A stretch of DNA of 6,681 nucleotides from Schlegelella_A sp031360885 (GTDB lineage Bacteria; Pseudomonadota; Gammaproteobacteria; Burkholderiales; Burkholderiaceae_C): positions 1 through 6,681 of the forward strand of contig JANMCC010000290.1 of assembly GCA_031360885.1 (NCBI GenBank). The letters are read 5' to 3'. A model generated the notes under the pieces. It ran no database searches. It was not told the origin of the DNA and worked only from the letters and a program-made list of their open reading frames with translations. The position numbers and the translations under genes are program-made. Positions 1-6,568 of this stretch are shown here, piece after piece (within the stretch, counting starts at the first letter, position 1; every line of letters begins with the position of its first letter).

Positions 1-328
1 AGAAGTGCCAGAGCTGGGTGACGAGCGCGAACGCGGCCAGGTTGGCTGCCCCCAGCACCACGCCGGTGAAGAGCAGCGGCCTGAGGCGCGCATGGTCGGC
101 GAGCCAGCCGCCGAGCAGCACCGAGAGCCAGGCGATCGCGGTCGTGAGCGTCAGCGAAAAGGCGATGTCGGCCCGGCTCCAGCCGAGGCCCTGCTCCAGC
201 GGCACCATGAACAGGCCGAAGGTCGAGCCGAACAGCGCCGGCACGCTGAACACGAACACCGTGCCCGCGCCCGCGAGCACCCGCCAGGAGGCGGGCGAAT
301 CGAGGATGCGCGGGGCGGCGGGCAGCAA
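1..328 (-). CDS. MFS transporter, N-terminal part (runs off the left edge)
   Basis: This frame gives 109 residues of a membrane protein whose C-terminal part lies outside the window. Residues about 17-43 form a first hydrophobic helix ending in FGLFMVPLEQGLGWSRADIA, followed by helices at about 55-77 and 86-105. The GGWLADHARLRPL stretch at 73-85 matches the loop 2-3 motif A of the major facilitator superfamily. The GWSRA element after helix 1 is typical of OFA/monocarboxylate-type carriers; this is family knowledge, and the substrate cannot be read from the sequence. No ATG or GTG precedes helix 1 in this frame, so I chose the TTG at 328. It lies 4 nt after the receptor stop and has no clear Shine-Dalgarno sequence, so translation is probably coupled to the receptor. 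CTG at 325 is an alternative start. Inferred role: inner-membrane passage of the receptor's ligand or a breakdown product. Family is fairly sure; start is not. Confidence 0.85.
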   Translation of the reverse strand, partial: MLPAAPRILDSPASWRVLAGAGTVFVFSVPALFGSTFGLFMVPLEQGLGWSRADIAFSLTLTTAIAWLSVLLGGWLADHARLRPLLFTGVVLGAANLAAFALVTQLWHF

Positions 329-332
329 GGCG

Positions 333-2570
333 TCAGTAGTCGTAGCGCAGCGAGATCGTGTTGGTGCGGGGGCGCTGCAGGAAGTATTGCGCGAACGAAC
401 CGACGCCGGCCGGCGCGCCGGTGATGCTGAGCACGCCCTTCTGGTCGGTGAGGTTGGCGATGCCGACGCCGACGGTCCAGTTCTGGCGCACGAAACTTAA
501 GCCGAGGTCGACCGTGTCGTAGGCGTCGGCGGGCTTGTTGCCGCCGAGGAACATGACGCGGTCGCCGACGTGCGTCCAGGTCGCGCTCGCCCGGCCCGAC
601 GAGTCCATCGGACCCTGGAAGCGGTAGCTGCCGTCGAGCACCGTCTGCACCTTCGGCGTGCCGGGCAGGCGCGAGCCCGAGGGCGCGGTCACCGAGGTCG
701 GGCCGCCGGAAGGGATCTGCACGTCGGCGGTGGTCTTGGCGCTGACGTAGGCGAAGGCGGCGCCGAAGTCGAACGCTTCGTTCACGCGGTAGCGCAGGGC
801 CGCCTCGAGGCCGATGCTGCGCGCCTTGCCGACATTGCCGATCGAGCTGCCCGGCAGGCCGTTGACCATCTCGAAGAAGGTGAACTGCGCGTCCTTCCAG
901 TCGAGGTAGAAGGCCGTCAGGTCGACCTGCAGGCCGCGGGCCGGCACGAAGCGCACGCCGGTCTCGTAGTTCCACAGCGAGTCCGACTTGAACGGCGTGT
1001 AGCCCGGTGGCCCGTTGACGCCGCCGTAGCGGTAGCCCTTGGAGGCGAGCGCATACCAGAGGTTCTCGCCGAAGCGGTACTTGACGGTGACCTTGGGCGT
1101 GACGCCGTGGTCCTCGCCCTCGGGCAGGGTGTAGGCGGAGGGCGCGCCGAAGATCGTGCCGTCCTGCGAGCCGAAGGTCTTGGTGCGGTAGTAGCGGGCG
1201 CCGACGCCGGCGCTCCAGCCGTTGCCGAACGCGTATTCGGTGTCGGCGAAGATCGCTTTCTCGCTGCCGCCGCCTTCGCTCGTGAGGTCGACCAGGTCGG
1301 TGAGGCCGAACGCGCCCGAAGGATCGATCTGCTTGGCGGCGAAGCTGCCCTTGCTCTTCTGATAGAACACGCCGGCGACGTAGCTAAACGGGCCGCTGCC
1401 GTTGCTGGCGATGCGGATTTCCTGCGAAGTTGCGTGGTCCGAGCTCGACTGCGGCCGGAACACCTCGGGCAGCACCAGGCCGACGCTGGCGAACAGCTCG
1501 GTGTCGTCGATCAGGGCCTTGGTCTTGTTCTTCCAGTGGCCGGTGATCGAGGTCAGCGTCGCCGGGCCGAAGTTCCAGTCGACCGTGAGGCTGTAGAAGT
1601 CGTTCTGCACCTTGCGCGTGGAGTCGTTGGGCGCGGTGTGCTCGAGCTTGCTCTTGTCGGGCGAGACGCTGAAGGTGTCGCCCTGCTTCGTGTCCTGCGT
1701 GCTCGCCACCAGGGTGGCGACGACCTCGTTGATCGGCTTGACGGTGACGAGCACGCGCCCGCCAGTCTGGTGCACTTCGTTGGCGTCCTTGTTGCCGGTG
1801 CCCAGGTTGTCGATGTAGCCCGGGTCGCGCCGGTCGAAGAGGACGACGCGGATGCCCGCGGTCCCGGAAGCGAGCGGCGCGTTCAGCATCGCGAATTCGG
1901 AGAACTTGCCGTTGCCGCCGCTCGCGCTCGCGTACTCGCCCTTGACGCTGGCCTCGAACTGGCTCAGGTTGGGCTTGTTGAACAGGTAGCGCACCGCGCC
2001 GCCGAGCGAGCCCGAGCCGAACAGCACGCCCTGCGGACCGCGCAGCACCTCGATACGGTCGAGGTCGAAGGTGACCGGGTCCCAGACGATGCCCTTGCCA
2101 TTCGCCGAGGCCAGCGGCACGTCTTCCAGGTACTGGCCGGTCGGCCCCTGTTGCGCGCCGCTGCCTTCGTTGGTGGTGCTGGTGCCGATGCCGCGGATCG
2201 TGATCGTGTTGCTGGAGATGTCGCCTTTGTTGAACTGCACGCCGGGGGCGAGCTTGAGCGCGTCTTCCTGGTCGCGCGCGCCGCGCCGCTCGAGGTCGCC
2301 GCCGTCGAGGACCGAGACGGTGCCGGCAACTTCGCGCTGCTTCTCCGCCCGCTTGTTGGCGGTGATCACCACCATGTCCATCTGCTGGAGGCCGCCTTCG
2401 GCCTTGGCCTCGGCACGCGACGGCGCCGACGCGGCGGTGGCGGGCGCCGCAGGCGGCGTCTGCGCCAGCGCCGGCACCAGCGGGGCCAGGCCCGCGGTCA
2501 GCGCGGCCCAGCGAGCGGCCCGGCGTCGGCGTCGGATGGAAGAAGCGGCGACTTCGGCGATGCGCGACAT
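333..2570 (-). CDS. TonB-dependent outer-membrane receptor
   Basis: This 745-residue protein is a complete TonB-dependent receptor, which imports scarce ligands such as iron chelates across the outer membrane using TonB-ExbB-ExbD energy. An Arg-rich start (residues 13-20) and a hydrophobic stretch lead to a likely signal-peptidase site after ALA at 34-36. A TonB-box-like DMVVITA lies at 65-71. The plug domain (about 75-200) contains ITIRGIG at 123-129 and DRIEVLRGPQGVLFGSGSLG at 171-190, both hallmarks of the family. The rest is a beta-barrel ending in a terminal aromatic residue (LRYDY), as the BAM machinery requires. There is no N-terminal STN signalling domain, so regulation through an anti-sigma factor is unlikely and the upstream AraC protein is the better candidate. 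The start has GGGGAG 5 nt upstream. Codon 691 is TTA (Leu), rare in such GC-rich DNA. The length is normal and the ligand is unknown. Confidence 0.96.
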   Translation of the reverse strand: MSRIAEVAASSIRRRRRAARWAALTAGLAPLVPALAQTPPAAPATAASAPSRAEAKAEGGLQQMDMVVITANKRAEKQREVAGTVSVLDGGDLERRGARDQEDALKLAPGVQFNKGDISSNTITIRGIGTSTTNEGSGAQQGPTGQYLEDVPLASANGKGIVWDPVTFDLDRIEVLRGPQGVLFGSGSLGGAVRYLFNKPNLSQFEASVKGEYASASGGNGKFSEFAMLNAPLASGTAGIRVVLFDRRDPGYIDNLGTGNKDANEVHQTGGRVLVTVKPINEVVATLVASTQDTKQGDTFSVSPDKSKLEHTAPNDSTRKVQNDFYSLTVDWNFGPATLTSITGHWKNKTKALIDDTELFASVGLVLPEVFRPQSSSDHATSQEIRIASNGSGPFSYVAGVFYQKSKGSFAAKQIDPSGAFGLTDLVDLTSEGGGSEKAIFADTEYAFGNGWSAGVGARYYRTKTFGSQDGTIFGAPSAYTLPEGEDHGVTPKVTVKYRFGENLWYALASKGYRYGGVNGPPGYTPFKSDSLWNYETGVRFVPARGLQVDLTAFYLDWKDAQFTFFEMVNGLPGSSIGNVGKARSIGLEAALRYRVNEAFDFGAAFAYVSAKTTADVQIPSGGPTSVTAPSGSRLPGTPKVQTVLDGSYRFQGPMDSSGRASATWTHVGDRVMFLGGNKPADAYDTVDLGLSFVRQNWTVGVGIANLTDQKGVLSITGAPAGVGSFAQYFLQRPRTNTISLRYDY

Positions 2571-2574
2571 GGAG

Positions 2575-2599
2575 GCTCCCCACTGTTCGTTGTGGGAGC
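2575..2599 (-). promoter_or_regulatory. Imperfect inverted repeat covering the receptor Shine-Dalgarno
   Basis: On the minus strand GCTCCCAC (2599-2592) can pair with GTGGGGAGC (2583-2575) as 8 base pairs with one bulged G, around an 8-nt loop. The 3' arm contains the receptor's Shine-Dalgarno GGGGAG (2581-2576), which sits 5 nt before the ATG, so folding would hide the ribosome binding site. If transcription starts near 2594 from the weak -10 at 2606-2601, most of the 5' arm would be missing. The hairpin would then exist only in read-through transcripts from the regulator gene, and the DNA repeat could instead be a protein site. Confidence 0.4.
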
Positions 2600-2626
2600 T
2601 ACGTTAGGGCCGGCCGCTTCGAGCCA

Positions 2627-2676
2627 GCGTCGAGGTCGCACCGAAGATTTAGGCGGTCGCACGGCCGCCTCGACGC
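2627..2676 (-). repeat. 9-bp inverted repeat with an internal 6-bp inverted repeat
   Basis: GCGTCGAGG at 2627-2635 (plus strand) is the exact reverse complement of CCTCGACGC at 2668-2676. Between them AGGCGG (2651-2656) pairs with CCGCCT (2665-2670) around 8 nt. The two pairings share 2668-2670 and so partly exclude each other. In a transcript from the regulator gene this could fold as a weak terminator or attenuator, but no run of U follows on the minus strand, so factor-independent termination is not convincing. It may equally be part of the operator. Confidence 0.35.
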
Positions 2677-2681
2677 CCGAA

Positions 2682-3740
2682 TCACTCGCGCACGCCGCGC
2701 GCCGGCAGGGGCAGGCTGAGCGGCGCACGATGCTGCCGGTAGGCGCGCGGCGCCATGCCGACACGATCGCGAAAGGCGGCGGCGAAGCTGCTCTGGTGCT
2801 CGTAGCCGACGCGCTCGGCGATCTGCGCGATCGTCAGGCTCGCCTCGAGCAGCAGCAGTTGCGCTTCGCGCACGCGCCGCTCCAGGCAGTAGTCGGCCAT
2901 GGTGATGCCGAACGCCTCCTTGAACACCGCCTTCAGCTTGTTCTGGTTGGTGCCCAGCTCCTTCGCCAGGTCGGCGAAGAGCGGCGGACGGCGATAGTCG
3001 CGGTCGAGGCGCGCCATCGCCGCCTGCGCCAGGTCGAGATCGCGCCGCAGGTGCAGGGCGGTGCCGCGCAGGTGCGGCTGGGTCCACATGGCGTCGAGCG
3101 CGAACGCAGCCAGCTCGGCGACCCGGCCCGCCACCTGCACGACGCGCAGCTCGCCGTGCAGCCGGGTGTCGAGCGTGTCGGCGATCAGGGCGGCGACGCG
3201 ATGGTCGACCGGGAACGAGGCGATGCGGCCGATCGCCGCTTCGTCGGCGAGCGCGTCGCGCACCTCCGTCGGCAGGTCTTCGCTTTCCAGGCCGTAGCGG
3301 GCGGCGAAGCTCGAGGCGCGGAAGATGCCGACGATGCCCTGCTGCCGCGAGCCGCCGGCGATGTCGACCGTCACCGGCAGCCCCTTGGGCATGCAGGCAA
3401 GCACGACCTCCGGCCGGTTGAACACCATCGGCGAGCGGCCGCCGTAGCGGAAGGTCACGTCGCAGGCGAGCGAGGCGCGCAGCATGATCAGCGGCTCGTC
3501 GGTGAGGTAGGCCCAGCGCGCCATGCGCGGCGGCACGCAGTTGACGACGTTGACCAGCGCGTCGTCGTCGAGGCGCAGCACGTCGACGGTGCCGCTGCCC
3601 GGCGCCTCCATGTACATCGTGCGGACGATGCTGCGCGAGAGCACGCGCGAGCCGCCCGCCTCCTCGGCCGCGCGCTGCCACTCGACCGCGAAATCGAGCG
3701 GAGACGGTGTGTGCCACTCCCGGCTGGCGGTCGACGACAT
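2682..3740 (-). CDS. AraC-family transcriptional regulator (PchR-like C-terminal domain)
   Basis: This 352-residue protein has the AraC/XylS DNA-binding domain at its C-terminus (about 240-337). The first helix-turn-helix is around 255-276 (LFADLAKELGTNQNKLKAVF). The second is around 303-323 (TIAQIAERVGYEHQSSFAAA), followed by FRDRVGMAPRAYRQ, the family's closing signature. The NQNKLKAVFKEAFG wording resembles PchR-type regulators, which answer to siderophores or similar small molecules; this is established for PchR and only inferred here. The N-terminal 200 residues would form the ligand-sensing part and I see no membrane helix in them. The ATG at 3740 has GGAGAG 7 nt upstream, a good ribosome binding site. 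It precedes the receptor on the same strand with a 111-bp gap holding a plausible AraC-type operator, and it is divergent from the hydrolase pair, so it could control both arms. Confidence 0.95.
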   Translation of the reverse strand: MSSTASREWHTPSPLDFAVEWQRAAEEAGGSRVLSRSIVRTMYMEAPGSGTVDVLRLDDDALVNVVNCVPPRMARWAYLTDEPLIMLRASLACDVTFRYGGRSPMVFNRPEVVLACMPKGLPVTVDIAGGSRQQGIVGIFRASSFAARYGLESEDLPTEVRDALADEAAIGRIASFPVDHRVAALIADTLDTRLHGELRVVQVAGRVAELAAFALDAMWTQPHLRGTALHLRRDLDLAQAAMARLDRDYRRPPLFADLAKELGTNQNKLKAVFKEAFGITMADYCLERRVREAQLLLLEASLTIAQIAERVGYEHQSSFAAAFRDRVGMAPRAYRQHRAPLSLPLPARGVRE

Positions 3741-3826
3741 TCGCCTGCTCTCCTAAATAACCGATGCCAAAGCCTAACCCCGGAACAGCGAGGCCGCTTA
3801 AGGTGCGGGCTCGCACAGAACAAGAC
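3741..3826. promoter_or_regulatory. Divergent intergenic region between regulator and dipeptidase
   Basis: These 86 bp must hold the start signals of both arms. The regulator's Shine-Dalgarno GGAGAG lies on the minus strand at 3753-3748. TAAATAA at 3754-3760 is a notably AT-rich run for this window. Read rightward, TAAATA is a weak -10 with a 4-of-6 match to a -35 (TCGACG, 3731-3736) at 17-bp spacing, giving a start of transcription near 3766. Close to the dipeptidase start, GTGCG (3803-3807) and CGCAC (3812-3816) form an inverted repeat with a 4-nt spacer. CTTAAG (3797-3802) is a small palindrome. None of these matches is strong. Confidence 0.4.
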
Positions 3827-4840
3827 ATGGACAGCAAGACCGCGCCCGCCCTCGATTCTCCCGCCGCCGCGCTGCTGCGCGACAGCCTCGTCTGGGACCA
3901 CCACACCTGCATGCCGCTGCGGCCGGACGACCCGTCGTTCCTGCCGCAGCTCGCGCGCCACAAGGCCGCCGGCTTCGACGCGGTGACCGTCAACGTCGGC
4001 TTCGGCGACATGGGACCCGAGGCGCATCTGCGCATGCTGGCGGCACTGCGCGGCTGGCTGAAGGCGCGGCCGGCCGAGTACGTGCTGATCGAGAGCGCCG
4101 ACGACATCGAGCGCGCCCGCGCCAGCGGCCGGCTCGCGGTCGGTTTCGACATCGAGGGCGCCAACGCCATCGGCGAGCAGACCAGCCTGATCGAGCTCTA
4201 CTACGACCTCGGCGTGCGCTGGATGCTGCTCGCCTACAACCAGGGTAACCGGGTCGGCGGCGGCTGCCAGGACGACGACGGCGGCCTCACCGCGTTCGGC
4301 CGCGAAGTGATCGCCGAGATGGAGCGCGTGGGCATGCAGCTCTGCCTCAGCCACACCGGCCATCGCACCGCGCGCGAGGCGATGGCGATCGCGACCCGGC
4401 CGGTGATCTTCTCGCACAGCAACTGCGCGGCGCTGCATCCGCATCCGCGCAACATTTCCGACGCGCTGATCCGCGCCTGCGCCGCCGGCGGCGGCGTGGT
4501 CGGCATCAACGGCGTCGGCATCTTCCTCGGCAACAACGACACCTCGAGCGAGACCTTCGCGCGCCACGTCGACCACGCGGTGCAGCTCGTCGGCCCGGCG
4601 CACGTGTCGATCGCGCTCGACTACGTGTTCGACGTCGCCGAGCTCGAGGAGTATTCGAAGACCATGCGCCACACCTTTCCGGCGGGCCTGGGCTACGAGC
4701 TGGGCCCGCGCTTCGTACCGCCCGAGCAGATCGGCGAGATCGTCGCAACGCTGCAAGCGTGGGGTTATTCCGATGACGACCTGAAGGCGATCCTGGGCGG
4801 CAACCTGATGCGCCTGGCGCGCACGGTCTGGAAGCCATGA
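3827..4840 (+). CDS. Membrane dipeptidase homologue (peptidase family M19)
   Basis: From ATG 3827 this is a 337-residue protein of the renal/membrane dipeptidase family, binuclear zinc enzymes of the amidohydrolase fold that cleave dipeptides and related amides. Family landmarks appear in order: VWDHHTCMPL (22-31), FDIEGAN with the bridging Glu110, LCLSHTGHRTA with His176, PVIFSHSNCAALHPHPRNIS with His197, VSIALDYVFD with Asp264, and ILGGNLMRL near the end. The first metal motif, normally His-x-Asp, reads His26-Thr-Cys28. I recall a proteobacterial subgroup with Cys here, so it is probably functional with altered metal binding. No signal peptide or anchor is present, so it should be cytoplasmic despite the family name. 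An upstream ATG at 3764 would add 21 residues without family resemblance and leave only 23 bp to the regulator. GTG 3803 is another option, and none has a strong Shine-Dalgarno sequence. It overlaps the next gene by ATGA. Confidence 0.92.
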   Translation: MDSKTAPALDSPAAALLRDSLVWDHHTCMPLRPDDPSFLPQLARHKAAGFDAVTVNVGFGDMGPEAHLRMLAALRGWLKARPAEYVLIESADDIERARASGRLAVGFDIEGANAIGEQTSLIELYYDLGVRWMLLAYNQGNRVGGGCQDDDGGLTAFGREVIAEMERVGMQLCLSHTGHRTAREAMAIATRPVIFSHSNCAALHPHPRNISDALIRACAAGGGVVGINGVGIFLGNNDTSSETFARHVDHAVQLVGPAHVSIALDYVFDVAELEEYSKTMRHTFPAGLGYELGPRFVPPEQIGEIVATLQAWGYSDDDLKAILGGNLMRLARTVWKP

Positions 4841-6552
4841 ACGGCACCCCGCAGCAGCAGCTTGCCGACCTGGCGGAGCGCTACTGGCAGTTCGAGTGCG
4901 AGGAGACGCCGCTGGCGGCGGCGCTCGCCAACGTGCCGCTGCCCGACGCCACGCTGTTTCGCGAATCGGCGGCGGACTGGGCGCGCCGCGACCGGCGCGC
5001 CGCCGGGTTGCTGCAAGCGCTGGGCGAGATCGACGAAGGCGCGCTCGCCGGCCAGGAACTGGCGACGCACCGGCTGCTGCGGCGCGAGCTCGATGCCGTG
5101 CGCAGCCACCACGCGGCGCAGGCGCACCTGCGGCCGTGGCTGTTTCCGCTCGGCCCCGACTTCCTCGCCGTTTACTGGGCCAATTCGACCGCGATCGCCG
5201 ACGCCGCCGATGCGGCGCGCTACCTCGAGCGACTGCGCACGCTGCCCGCCTTCTGGCGCGACGTCGAGGCCAATCTCGCCGCCGGCGCGGCGGCCGGCTT
5301 CGGCTGGCCCCGCGCGGTGCTCGCTTGCGCCCTGGCCGGAGCGCGCGCCGGGCTCGCCGGCGAGGTCGGCGCGAGTCCCTTCCTTGGCCCCTTCCATCGC
5401 TCGGCGGCGAAGGCGCAGGCGGCCGTGGCAGCGGCCGCGCTGCGCGCCGAAGCGGTCGTCGCCACCGAGCTGCGGCCGGCGCAGCAGGCCTATGCCGAGG
5501 CGCTCGAGCGGCTCCACGCCGGCGCCCGCGACAGCCTCTCGTGCGCCGACACCCCCGAGGGCCGCGAGTACTACCGCGCCATGGTCCGGCACTTCACGAC
5601 GACCGCGATCGAGCCGGACGAGGTGCACGTGCTCGGCCTCGCCGAAGTCGAGCGCATCGGCCGGGCGATCGAGGCGGTGGCTGCCGAAGCGGGCTACGCC
5701 GGCGACGTGGCCGGCTATCGCCGCTTCCTGTCGACCGACCCGCAGTTCGTCTCGCCCTCGGCCGAGGCGCTGCGCGAGACGATGGAGAGCCTGTGCAAGC
5801 GGATCGACCGGCAGATCCCGAAGTTCTTCGGCCGCATTCCACGCATGACCTACGGGCTCGAGTCGATTCCCGAGGCGGCCTCGGCGGCGATGCCGCCGGC
5901 TTACGCGCAGCCGAGCCCCGCCGACGGCTCCGCGGCGGGCGTGTTCTGGGTGAGCGGCCTGCCGGCGAAGTGCCCGAGCTACCTGCACGTGCCGATCGCG
6001 GTGCACGAGGCATGGCCGGGCCACCTGATGCACATCGCCCTGATCCAGGAGGCGACCGGGCTGCCGACGTTTCGCCGCCACGGCGCCGTCAAGTACACGG
6101 CCTGCGTCGAGGGCTGGGCGCTCTATTGCGAATCGCTCGCCGAGGACATGGGCCTCTACCTCACGCCGCACCAGCGCTACGGCCGCCTCGAGATGGAGCT
6201 CTGGCGCGCGGTGCGCCTCGTCGTCGACACCGGCATCCACTGGCACGGCTGGAGCCGCGAGCAGGCGATCGAAACGATGAGCGGCCGCCTCACGCTCGCG
6301 CCGGAAACCATCGCCGGCGAGGTCGACCGCTACGCCGGAATGCCGGCGCAGGCGCTCGGCTACCAGATCGGCAACCTCTCGCTGCGCGCACTGCGCAGCC
6401 GTGCCGAGGCGACGCTCGGCGACCGCTTCCGGCACCGCGACTTCCACGACGCAGTCACCGGTGCCGGCGCGGTGACCTTGCCGGTGCTCGAAGGCCTGGT
6501 CGACGAATGGCTGGCGTCCGTTCGGGCGGCGGCGCCCGTACCCGCGAGCTGA
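4837..6552 (+). CDS. DUF885 family protein, putative zinc metallopeptidase
   Basis: This 571-residue protein belongs to the DUF885 family, which is related to gluzincin-type metallopeptidases. The signature HEAWPGH lies at 390-396, preceded by YLHVPIAV. His390 and His396 are the expected zinc ligands, with Glu391 catalytic. The second family motif EGWALYCE is at 425-432 and supplies a probable third ligand region, followed by GRLEMELWRAVRLVVDTGIH around 449-468. The N-terminal half is largely helical and rich in Ala, Arg and Leu, as usual for the family, and the length is normal. No signal peptide is seen, so it should act in the cytoplasm. The ATG overlaps the dipeptidase stop (ATGA) and has only a GGAAG placed 2 nt upstream, which points to translational coupling. 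With the M19 enzyme it forms a two-hydrolase pair, probably acting on one peptide-like substrate or successive fragments; that is inference. The exact activity is unknown. Confidence 0.93.
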   Translation: MNGTPQQQLADLAERYWQFECEETPLAAALANVPLPDATLFRESAADWARRDRRAAGLLQALGEIDEGALAGQELATHRLLRRELDAVRSHHAAQAHLRPWLFPLGPDFLAVYWANSTAIADAADAARYLERLRTLPAFWRDVEANLAAGAAAGFGWPRAVLACALAGARAGLAGEVGASPFLGPFHRSAAKAQAAVAAAALRAEAVVATELRPAQQAYAEALERLHAGARDSLSCADTPEGREYYRAMVRHFTTTAIEPDEVHVLGLAEVERIGRAIEAVAAEAGYAGDVAGYRRFLSTDPQFVSPSAEALRETMESLCKRIDRQIPKFFGRIPRMTYGLESIPEAASAAMPPAYAQPSPADGSAAGVFWVSGLPAKCPSYLHVPIAVHEAWPGHLMHIALIQEATGLPTFRRHGAVKYTACVEGWALYCESLAEDMGLYLTPHQRYGRLEMELWRAVRLVVDTGIHWHGWSREQAIETMSGRLTLAPETIAGEVDRYAGMPAQALGYQIGNLSLRALRSRAEATLGDRFRHRDFHDAVTGAGAVTLPVLEGLVDEWLASVRAAAPVPAS

Positions 6553-6568
6553 ACGCGCCGCCGCGACG

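Larger units (their letters stand above)
2571..2681 (-). promoter_or_regulatory. Regulator-receptor intergenic region, candidate receptor promoter and operator
   Basis: This 111-bp gap separates the regulator stop from the receptor start. On the minus strand GTGCGACC occurs at 2662-2655 and again at 2641-2634, exactly 21 bp apart, which is the half-site register of AraC-type activators. Downstream, TAACGT (2606-2601) is a poor -10 candidate. A -35 placed 17 bp upstream of it would fall at 2629-2624, just below the proximal repeat, and has no good match to consensus, as expected of an activator-dependent promoter. A 9-bp inverted repeat encloses the direct repeats and a further imperfect repeat overlaps the ribosome binding site; both are listed separately. 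I see no Fur-box-like AT-rich palindrome. The sequence is seen directly; the promoter and operator reading is inference. Confidence 0.45.

Noticed and set aside
151..975. 274-residue minus-strand open frame across the receptor end and the MFS start
   Set aside because: It is a shifted reading of the receptor C-terminus and of the MFS N-terminus; both are coherent proteins in their own frames.
2511..2531. Arg-rich receptor N-terminus as a twin-arginine export signal
   Set aside because: The run of arginines is not followed by the x-F-L-K pattern, and TonB-dependent receptors use Sec export followed by BAM insertion, so an ordinary signal peptide is the better reading.
3764..3826. Longer dipeptidase start at ATG 3764
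   Set aside because: The added 21 residues have no family resemblance, no Shine-Dalgarno sequence precedes this ATG, and only 23 bp would remain for two divergent start regions. I prefer ATG 3827, while GTG 3803 stays possible.
2571..3826. Fur box upstream of the receptor or in the divergent region
   Set aside because: I looked for an AT-rich GATAAT-type palindrome because of the siderophore-like setting and found none in either intergenic region. Iron control, if any, would be through the AraC protein or outside the window.
570..3986. 1138-residue plus-strand open frame antisense to the receptor and the regulator
   Set aside because: It runs opposite to two clearly recognisable genes. Its translation is an Arg/Ala/Val/Gly/Asp-rich string without domain signatures. 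Long antisense frames are expected where the third codon position is nearly always G or C.
2599..4170. 523-residue minus-strand open frame covering the regulator and the dipeptidase start
   Set aside because: It is out of frame with the AraC gene and antisense to the dipeptidase, and most of its length is Arg/Ala-rich frameshift-like translation.
4765..6447. 560-residue minus-strand open frame antisense to the DUF885 gene
   Set aside because: Same GC-driven mirror effect. The plus-strand frame carries conserved HExxPGH and EGWALYxE motifs, while this one has Arg/His/Ala-rich composition without any family motif.
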